DNA of 64,000 nt. Origin: Oscillospiraceae bacterium. Its GTDB lineage: Bacteria > Bacillota > Clostridia > Oscillospirales > CAG-272. Of this stretch, positions 57,728 through 64,000 are shown piece by piece (the stretch's first letter is position 1; each line of letters begins with the position of its first letter). Under the pieces are notes generated by a model that saw only the letters and a program-made list of their open reading frames with translations, made no database searches and was not told the origin of the DNA. Where the stretch lies: assembly GCA_015064725.1 (NCBI GenBank), contig SVRQ01000002.1:1-64000 (forward strand). The letters run 5' to 3'. Position numbers and translations under genes: made by a program.

Positions 57728-59797
57728 ATGAATCAGATCGACAAAAAATACGAGGCGCTGTTTACCCCTTGGAAGATCGGCAATGTGGAGATTAAGAACC
57801 GCATAGTTATGTGTCCTATGGGCGGAACGTCGCTTTTCGGCTGGTTCGAGCTTGGCGGCTGCCACTTTGACAAAGAGGCGGCAAAGCTTTTCCTTGAACG
57901 AGCAAAAAACAACGTGGGACTCATCATCCCCGGAATCGCGCCCCTGCGCGACACCTTCTGGGGCAAATGGCTCTGGCAGAACCCAAAAATGTTTGAAGAG
58001 CTTAAAGTCTTTATGGAGGAGATACATAAAACGGGCGCAAAGCTGTTTATTCAGCTTACGGCGGGTATGGGACGTTCCTGGGCGATAACGGAGCTTGTTG
58101 CGCCCTTGCACAAAAATAAGTTTACGCGCGCGCTCATCAAGCCTATCATAGATACTTCCCACGAGCTTGCAAGTCCCAGCCCGCAGAAGTCCCGCTGGGC
58201 ACACGATATTGAATGCCCCGAAATGACCGTGGAGCAGATACACGAAATTATAGAAGCTTTCGCGAAGACGGCGAAGCTCTGCCGCGATGCGGGCGTTGAC
58301 GGTGTAGAAGTCCACGCCGTTCACGAGGGCTACCTTCTTGACCAGTTTGCAATAGAGTTTTTCAACAAACGCACGGACGATTACGGCGGCAGCTTTGAAA
58401 ACCGCTACCGCTTTGCAACGGACGTTGTAAAGGCTATAAAAGAAGCGTGCGGAGAAGATTTCCCCGTTTCGCTCCGCTACTCCGTAGAATCCAAGATGAA
58501 GGGCTTCTGCGAAGGCGCTATGCCCGGCGAGGATTACGTTGAAGTCGGCAGAAATATGGAAGAATCCGAAAAAGCCGCAAAATATCTTCAGGATGCCGGC
58601 TACGATATGCTCAACGCGGATAACGGTACGTACGACTCCTGGTATTGGGCTCATCCGCCGATGTATATGCCCGAAAACTGCAACCTCGATGACGTTGCAC
58701 ATATTAAGAAATTCGTTGATATCCCCGTTGTTTGTGCGGGCAGAATGGATGCCGAGGTCGGTGCTGCCGCCGTTGCACAGGGCAGGATAGACGCTGTCGG
58801 CGTTGCACGCCAATTCCTTACTGATCCCGAATGGGTAACAAAGATGATAGAGGACAGGGTAGAGGACATCAAGCCTTGCATATGCTGCCACGCAGGCTGC
58901 TTTAACTTCTCCTCCTCCAAGGGTCATGCAAACACGCAGGACCTTACGGATACGATGGGACTTGCGCGCTGCGCTCTCAACCCCGAAACGATGCAATCGA
59001 AGAAATATTACGTAGAGCCTGCAAAGAAGCAGAAGAAGATAGCCGTTATCGGCGGCGGTATCGGCGGTATGGAGGCTGCTATCCTCCTTGCCAAGCGCGG
59101 CCATAAGGTAACTCTCTACGAAAAGAGCGATAAGCTTGGCGGCGTATTTATCGCGGCGGCAGCCCCCTCCTTCAAGGAAAAGGACAGAGCTCTTATCGCG
59201 TGGTACATCCGCGAGCTTGCAAAATATCCCATCGATGTGAAGATGAACACCGAAATTACGGACGTGAAAGCGCTCGACGCAGATGAAATTATCGTTGCAA
59301 CGGGTGCTAAAGCCAAGAAGATCCCCATTAAAGGCGCGGACACGGCTATAGAAGCTGTAGATTTCCTCCTTGGCAAAGCCGAGGTCGGAGAAAACGTTAC
59401 CGTTATCGGCGGCGGTCTTACGGGCTGTGAAATAGCATATGAGCTTTACCTTAACGGCAAAAAGCCCACTATCGTGGAAATGCAGGATGACCTTATCACA
59501 ACAAAGGGCATCTGCCTTGCCAACACAAGCTACCTTCGTGATTTCTTCAAAACGAACAAGGTTCCCGTTCACCTTGAAACATCCCTCTGCGAGATAGGAG
59601 AGGGCAAGGTTACGGTTAAAGATAAAGACGGCAAGACGTTTGATATTGCCGCAGATTCCGTTATTATGTCCGTGGGCTACAACCCCGCGCCCGTTGTTTC
59701 CAAGGGCAAAAACGTTCACGTTATCGGCGATGCCGCTTCCGTGGGCAACCTCAGAACAGTTATCTGGGGCGCTTGGGACGTATGTATGAAGCTGTAA
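57728..59797 (+). CDS. Old-yellow-enzyme/2-enoate reductase family flavoprotein (NADH:flavin oxidoreductase, Fe-S, FAD)
   Basis: VEIKNRIVMCPMG, GVEVHAVHEGYLLDQFAIEFFNKRTDDYGGSFENRYRF, CICCHAGCFN Fe-S motif, KIAVIGGGIGGMEAAILLAKRGH, VTVIGGGLTGCEIAYEL. Confidence 0.92.
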   Translation: MNQIDKKYEALFTPWKIGNVEIKNRIVMCPMGGTSLFGWFELGGCHFDKEAAKLFLERAKNNVGLIIPGIAPLRDTFWGKWLWQNPKMFEELKVFMEEIHKTGAKLFIQLTAGMGRSWAITELVAPLHKNKFTRALIKPIIDTSHELASPSPQKSRWAHDIECPEMTVEQIHEIIEAFAKTAKLCRDAGVDGVEVHAVHEGYLLDQFAIEFFNKRTDDYGGSFENRYRFATDVVKAIKEACGEDFPVSLRYSVESKMKGFCEGAMPGEDYVEVGRNMEESEKAAKYLQDAGYDMLNADNGTYDSWYWAHPPMYMPENCNLDDVAHIKKFVDIPVVCAGRMDAEVGAAAVAQGRIDAVGVARQFLTDPEWVTKMIEDRVEDIKPCICCHAGCFNFSSSKGHANTQDLTDTMGLARCALNPETMQSKKYYVEPAKKQKKIAVIGGGIGGMEAAILLAKRGHKVTLYEKSDKLGGVFIAAAAPSFKEKDRALIAWYIRELAKYPIDVKMNTEITDVKALDADEIIVATGAKAKKIPIKGADTAIEAVDFLLGKAEVGENVTVIGGGLTGCEIAYELYLNGKKPTIVEMQDDLITTKGICLANTSYLRDFFKTNKVPVHLETSLCEIGEGKVTVKDKDGKTFDIAADSVIMSVGYNPAPVVSKGKNVHVIGDAASVGNLRTVIWGAWDVCMKL

Positions 59798-59931
59798 GCT
59801 TCATACAGTGAAATTGCGGCTTTGCCGCAGTGAAATTCGCCTTCAGCGAATGAAATGTTGCTTTGCAACGTGAAATATTTCTCTTCGGGAAATGTTTAGG
59901 TTGATATTCCGCGCATATGCGCGGAATATCA
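59783..59931. repeat. Array of variable hairpins with constant GTGAAAT linkers, between the OYE and AcnX genes
   Basis: TGTATGAAGCtgtaaGCTTCATACA-GTGAAAT-TGCGGCtttGCCGCA-GTGAAAT-TCGCcttcaGCGA-ATGAAAT-GTTGCtttGCAAC-GTGAAAT-..., ending in TGATATTCCGCGCAT/ATGCGCGGAATATCA. Confidence 0.75.
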
Positions 59932-59961
59932 AAAATTAAATTATAAAGAAAGGTATTTGAT

Positions 59962-61236
59962 ATGATCCTTACTAAAGAACAGCAGGCTATACTTGATGGG
60001 GAAAAGGGCGAAACTCTTGCCAAGGTAATGAAAACGCTCGTTATGTACGGCGACGCTTTTGAAGCGGAAAAGCTTGTACCCATCACTTCAAAATACAATC
60101 ACCTTGTAACATCCTTCGGACTTAAAGTAATGTCCCCTGTGTATGATCTTATGCAAAAGCTCCTTGACGCGGGCGTGGCAAGCGGACAGAAATTCTCCGT
60201 TGACCCAAGACCCCTTGATAAAAACGTCCCCGCAAACTTCCTGCAGAACCTTGTGTTCAACAAATTTATGTACACAAAGCAGGATTTTTACGAAGAACAG
60301 CTTGAAAAGCTCGGCCTTATGGATAAGGACGCATTCTCCTGCGCCTGCTATATGGACGAGGTTGGCAACAAGCCGCAGAAGGGCGAGGTGCTTTCCTGGG
60401 CGGAATCAAGTGCGGTAGTTTACGCAAACTCCGTTCTCGGCGCAAGATGCAACCGTAACTCCGGTATTATCGATATTATGGGCTCTATCGTCGGATACGT
60501 TCCTTATTTCGGACTTCTCACGGACGAGGGAAGAAAAGCTACTTGGGTAGTAAAAGTGAACACAACGAAGAAACCGGAAGCACAGCTTCTCGGTTCTGCC
60601 ATCGGTATGAAGGTTATGGAGGACGTTCCCTACGTTGTGGGCCTTGACAAGTGGATAGGAACAGAGCTTAACGATGCCGCTTGCGCTTACCTTAAAGATT
60701 TCGGCGCGGCAACAGCCTCTAACGGTGCTGTCGGCCTTTATCACATCGAAAACCTCACTCCCGAAGCTGTAGAGCTTGGCGAAAAGCTTATTGCAGAGGG
60801 TGCGAAGGAATATATCATCGACGATGCCGAGCTTGAAAGAGTTCAGAAAAATTACCCCGTTATTTGGAAAGATCCCGATGCCGCACCAAAGCTTTGCTTT
60901 GTTGGCTGCCCTCACCTCTCCCTTGAACAGCTCAAGGATTGGACGGTAAAGATAGAAGCTTCCCTTAAAGAAAACGGCGCAAAGAAGGTTTGCATTCCCA
61001 CTGTGCTTACAGCCGCCCCCAAGGTGCTGGAAGCGTTTGAAAAAACGGAATATGCCGCAAAACTCAAGGCAACGGGTGTTATCACGTCGTATATCTGCCC
61101 GCTTATGTATATGAACAATCCGCTTTGCAAGAAGATGCCCGTTATAACATCCTCCAACAAGCTTCGCACTTATACAAGCGCAAGATACTATACGGATGCG
61201 GAAATTCTCAAAGCCATCACAGGAGGTAAAAAGTAA
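59962..61236 (+). CDS. Aconitase X catalytic (large) subunit, DUF521 family
   Basis: LSWAESSAVVYANSVLGARCNRNSG, VALYHIENLTPEA-like region (GAVGLYHIENLTPEA), FVGCPHLSLEQLKDW. Confidence 0.9.
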   Translation: MILTKEQQAILDGEKGETLAKVMKTLVMYGDAFEAEKLVPITSKYNHLVTSFGLKVMSPVYDLMQKLLDAGVASGQKFSVDPRPLDKNVPANFLQNLVFNKFMYTKQDFYEEQLEKLGLMDKDAFSCACYMDEVGNKPQKGEVLSWAESSAVVYANSVLGARCNRNSGIIDIMGSIVGYVPYFGLLTDEGRKATWVVKVNTTKKPEAQLLGSAIGMKVMEDVPYVVGLDKWIGTELNDAACAYLKDFGAATASNGAVGLYHIENLTPEAVELGEKLIAEGAKEYIIDDAELERVQKNYPVIWKDPDAAPKLCFVGCPHLSLEQLKDWTVKIEASLKENGAKKVCIPTVLTAAPKVLEAFEKTEYAAKLKATGVITSYICPLMYMNNPLCKKMPVITSSNKLRTYTSARYYTDAEILKAITGGKK

Positions 61237-61682
61237 TGAAACAGTTTAAAGGAAGAGTAATAGCCCCCGGAGAAGTAACGGCAGAGGCTGTTGTAACAAC
61301 GCAGGGCTTCAATACGCTTGCATCTTTCCAGATGGCGCTCCAATTCGGAGATAAAGAGGTAAAATGCGGCGATCAGAATAATGCGGAGCTTCACGGCAAG
61401 CCCCTTATCGGCAAGGCGCTCTGCCTTCCGCAGACCATCGGCTCTACCACGGGCGGCCTTGTTCTCTACTGCGCTTGCGCGATGGAAAGAAACCCCGCTT
61501 GTATGCTTTTCGCAAATCATATAGATTCCCTTGCGGCGGCTGGCGCTATCCTTGCGGACGTTTGGGTGGACGGCGTTTCTATGCCCGTTGTGGACTGCCT
61601 CGGTGATGAATTTTTGAACTACGTTAAGGACGGAATGAAAGTTACCGTAAAAGCAGACGGCGTGGTTGAAGTAGAAGAATGA
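61236..61682 (+). CDS. Aconitase X swivel (small) subunit, DUF126 family
   Basis: FKGRVIAPGEVTAEAVVT, GKPLIGKALCLPQTIGSTTGGLVLYC, ILADVWVDGVSMPVVD; adjacent and overlapping the large subunit. Confidence 0.88.
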   Translation: MKQFKGRVIAPGEVTAEAVVTTQGFNTLASFQMALQFGDKEVKCGDQNNAELHGKPLIGKALCLPQTIGSTTGGLVLYCACAMERNPACMLFANHIDSLAAAGAILADVWVDGVSMPVVDCLGDEFLNYVKDGMKVTVKADGVVEVEE

Positions 61683-62695
61683 GAAGATATGCGATTTACG
61701 GCGCGGGCTCGCTCGGAACGGTGCTCGGCGCATATATTACCCAAAACGGCGGCAAGATAGACCTTATCAACCGCAATAAAGCTCACGTTGAAGCGCTTCG
61801 CAAGAACGGCGCGAGGATCACGGGAACGGTGGAAATGACCGTGCCTGTGAACGCTCTTACTCCGGACGAGATGGACGGAAAATACAACGTCATATTGCTT
61901 ATGACAAAACAGCTTTTCAATAAAGAAGTTGTGGCGTTTTTGAAGGATCATCTTTCCGAGGACGGCGTTATCGTAACGCTCCAGAACGGGCTTCCCGAGC
62001 CCAGTATTGCGGAGATAATCGGCGCGGACAGAACTATGGGCTGCGTTGTTGAGTGGGGCGCGGCATTGACTGCTCCCGGCGTTTGCACGCTTACAAGCGA
62101 GGAGTCCGGTCTTTCCTTCCATATGGGCAAGATGGACGGCATTACGCAATCTCAGTTCAACGAGGTAAAAGAGCTGCTTGAGCTTATGTGTCCGGTACAC
62201 GAAGAACCCAATCTTATCGGCGCGCGCTGGTCCAAGCTGCTTATAAATGCCACTTTTTCCGGACTCGGTACGGTCGTTGGCGGCGTTTTCGGCGACGTTT
62301 CCGAAAACCGCGCGGCACGCAAGGTTGCGGTGCGCTGTATGAAAGAGTGTATAGACGTGGGTCACGCGGCGGGTGCGGAATTTGCACCCGTGCAGGGCAA
62401 GAACATCACGGCGCTCTTTTATTACAAGGGTGCTCTCAAACGCGCCGTTGCTACGGCTCTTATTCCCATTGCTATGAAGAAGCACCGCAAGATCGAACCC
62501 TCTATGCTTCAGGACCTGAAGAAAAACAAGCCCTGCGAGATAGATGCGATAAACGGTATCGTTTGCGAATGGGGCAAAAAATGCGGTGTTGCAACGCCTA
62601 TCAATGACAGAATAGTCGATATAGTTAAAAAATGCGAAAACGGCACGCTCAAGCCTTGCGCGGAAAACATCAAGTTATTTGACGATCTGCTTTAA
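61679..62695 (+). CDS. Ketopantoate reductase (PanE/ApbA) family dehydrogenase
   Basis: YAIYGAGSLGTVLGAYITQNGGKIDLINRN, VILLMTKQLFNKEV, VTLQNGLPEPSIAEIIG, KLLINATFSGLGTVVGG; ATGA overlap with AcnX small subunit. Confidence 0.9.
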   Translation: MRRYAIYGAGSLGTVLGAYITQNGGKIDLINRNKAHVEALRKNGARITGTVEMTVPVNALTPDEMDGKYNVILLMTKQLFNKEVVAFLKDHLSEDGVIVTLQNGLPEPSIAEIIGADRTMGCVVEWGAALTAPGVCTLTSEESGLSFHMGKMDGITQSQFNEVKELLELMCPVHEEPNLIGARWSKLLINATFSGLGTVVGGVFGDVSENRAARKVAVRCMKECIDVGHAAGAEFAPVQGKNITALFYYKGALKRAVATALIPIAMKKHRKIEPSMLQDLKKNKPCEIDAINGIVCEWGKKCGVATPINDRIVDIVKKCENGTLKPCAENIKLFDDLL

Positions 62696-62735
62696 AAAGT
62701 GAATATACTTCCGTAAACCAACGGTTGATGAAAAT

Positions 62736-62767
62736 ATTCCCCCCGATAATTGACAATCGGGGGGAAT
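62736..62767 (+). terminator. Perfect 12-bp hairpin ATTCCCCCCGAT-aattgaca-ATCGGGGGGAAT
   Basis: Downstream of the KPR gene; no clear T-run; loop contains the -35 box of the next promoter. Confidence 0.6.
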
Positions 62768-62778
62768 TATGCTATACT
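62750..62778 (+). promoter_or_regulatory. Sigma-A promoter TTGACA-17-TATACT overlapping the upstream hairpin
   Basis: TTGACA 62750-62755, TATACT 62773-62778, 17-nt spacer. Confidence 0.8.
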
Positions 62779-62822
62779 GTAAGTGCAGTAAGATGCAAAT
62801 ACAGCCAAAGGAGGCGATTATT

Positions 62823-62876
62823 ATGATCAAAACTTATATTATCGGATGTCATATTTATCGCCTGCAAACACTTTAA
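62823..62876 (+). CDS. Putative leader peptide MIKTYIIGCHIYRLQTL
   Basis: 17-aa ORF with RBS AAAGGAGG, ~45 nt after the -10 box; followed by competing hairpins. Confidence 0.65.
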   Translation: MIKTYIIGCHIYRLQTL

Positions 62877-62932
62877 GGCAGGTATTTTCACATAGCTTTT
62901 TTATGCACATCCGATCTCGGGTGTGTTTTTTT
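62841..62932 (+). promoter_or_regulatory. Attenuator-like module: antiterminator versus intrinsic terminator
   Basis: ATCGGATGT (62841-62849) is complementary to ACATCCGAT (62907-62915); the latter overlaps terminator CACATCCG-atct-CGGGTGTG-TTTTTTT (62906-62932). Confidence 0.65.
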
Positions 62933-63061
62933 GTTATGGGAATTTACCTTGAAAAAATGGAAAGCCTCTTCCGCCTGCGCAAGCTGACACCTTCCCCGAA
63001 AGGGAAGGCTTTGCGGCGGATCGGGTGAAGTGTATCATTCCCATATAAATTTATTTGCGAA

Positions 63062-63090
63062 AGCACCCGAAGAGGGTGCTTTTTGTTTTT
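63062..63090 (+). terminator. Intrinsic terminator AGCACCC-gaaga-GGGTGCT-TTTTGTTTTT
   Basis: 7-bp stem plus T-rich tract. Confidence 0.75.
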
Positions 63091-63210
63091 CGTGGAAACG
63101 CCCCTTTAATATAAGTCATAACGGAAAATCCGGAAGCTTGAAAGGAGAATTTTTTATGAATTATATTATAACTTTTACATCATTTTTGAAAAAAGAAAGA
63201 GGGGATGCCC

Positions 63211-64000
63211 ATGAAGAGATTAAAAAACAAATTATTGGCTATGGAAACAAGTACAACAACGTACAAGGAAATGTACGAGGGCTATATGCTCGTTTACGAC
63301 CCTGCGTATGATATGGATCCTGTGGACGAATATAACCCGACTTATTATAACGAAAGAATTGGTTTTCAGATAACGGGAACGCACAAGCTCGCGCAGGATA
63401 AGCCGACCGTGACCATAAGCATACCCTGTGATATGCTCGGTATCGATACGATGGAGGCGGATATGAAGACCGCAGCGGCGGACTTTTGCCTTCGTGCCTT
63501 CGGAAAATACATCGAGGAGCTTAACGAGGAGCTTTACAACAGAAGCCGCCCCGATAACGAAAACGGAAAATATTATTTGTGCCGCCCGGGCGGCGAGGTG
63601 CTGAAGCGAAACACGGCGTACTTCGCTCTTTGTCCGCAGAAGGATTACAGATATTGGCACGGCTCTGATGTTGTGCTTTTGAAAGACGGAGTTTCCCGTC
63701 CTCCGCTTATGTGCCTTTGCATAAGGATGCAGGTCCAGCTTCCCAAAAAGAAGCTTCGCAAAACGGTGCAGATGCTCTGCCGCGACCTGCCGGATGCGGT
63801 CGATCGCTTTATAATGAATTTTGACGGCGGTGCGCTTGAAAAGAGCCTCTCTCTTGCAAGAAAGCAGAGCGATATTCGCAAAAGCCTTAAAGAAAGCGAA
63901 TATTGCGCTTTCGTTGCCAACGGCAGCATATTGCCGCGTGCCAAGGGAACCGACCTTCCTATGCTTGATGCCGTCCCGTTCAAGTCCACGCCCGACGATG
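63211..64000 (+). CDS. Predicted ATPase of the ABC class (PF09818-like), N-terminal part, truncated by window end
   Basis: CRPGGEVLKRNTAYFALCPQKD, LCRDLPDAVDRFIMNF, SEYCAFVANGSILPRAKGTDLPMLDAVPFKSTPDD; RBS AGAGGGG. Confidence 0.8.
   Translation, partial: MKRLKNKLLAMETSTTTYKEMYEGYMLVYDPAYDMDPVDEYNPTYYNERIGFQITGTHKLAQDKPTVTISIPCDMLGIDTMEADMKTAAADFCLRAFGKYIEELNEELYNRSRPDNENGKYYLCRPGGEVLKRNTAYFALCPQKDYRYWHGSDVVLLKDGVSRPPLMCLCIRMQVQLPKKKLRKTVQMLCRDLPDAVDRFIMNFDGGALEKSLSLARKQSDIRKSLKESEYCAFVANGSILPRAKGTDLPMLDAVPFKSTPDD

Noticed and set aside
57683-59719. 678-aa minus-strand ORF opposite the OYE gene
   Set aside because: Antisense shadow; plus-strand protein is a full OYE/2-enoate reductase with RBS and start.
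59783-59931. CRISPR array interpretation of the hairpin arrays (also 246-410)
   Set aside because: Constant units are only ~7-8 nt and spacers are self-complementary hairpins; no long direct repeats and no cas genes.
62846-63028. 60-aa ORF overlapping the second leader module
   Set aside because: Runs through the terminator hairpin and a dispersed repeat; the 62823 ORF has the better RBS.

Overview
64 kb chromosomal window that looks like a gut-type Firmicute (Clostridia/Oscillospiraceae-like, inferred from gene families). It contains protein-coding genes plus many structured intergenic repeats. I saw no rRNA, tRNA or CRISPR array. Core content: a complete chorismate/Phe/Tyr operon (aminotransferase-pheA-aroB-aroC-aroE::aroK-aroQ-aroA-tyrA-DAHP synthase), nadE, comEB, spoVG, murC, an amino-acid ABC transporter, tadA, a serpin/ECF sigma pair, a divergent type II topoisomerase pair, addB, the TIGR03960/TIGR03936 radical SAM pair, pgk-tpiA, exoA, several redox enzymes, and a terminal OYE/enoate reductase + AcnX (two subunits) + ketopantoate-reductase-like cluster. 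Strongest candidates for something unusual: (1) a substrate-binding protein whose lobe order appears circularly permuted, next to an ABC ATPase with a ~65-aa insertion; (2) an un-annotated Tyr/Phe leader peptide (MKTMYYYSMRFYYTASL) with terminator-like structure behind a perfect sigma-A promoter, ahead of the aromatic operon; (3) the OYE-AcnX-KPR cluster as a possible reductive dehydration pathway; (4) a second leader-ORF/terminator module (MIKTYIIGCHIYRLQTL) whose -35 box sits in the loop of an upstream hairpin; (5) two inverted copies of a ~0.5-0.6 kb non-coding element and two arrays of variable hairpins joined by constant GTGATATT/GTGAAAT linkers; (6) a membrane-anchored serpin in the usual anti-sigma position. 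All assignments come from reading motifs; no searches or folding were run.
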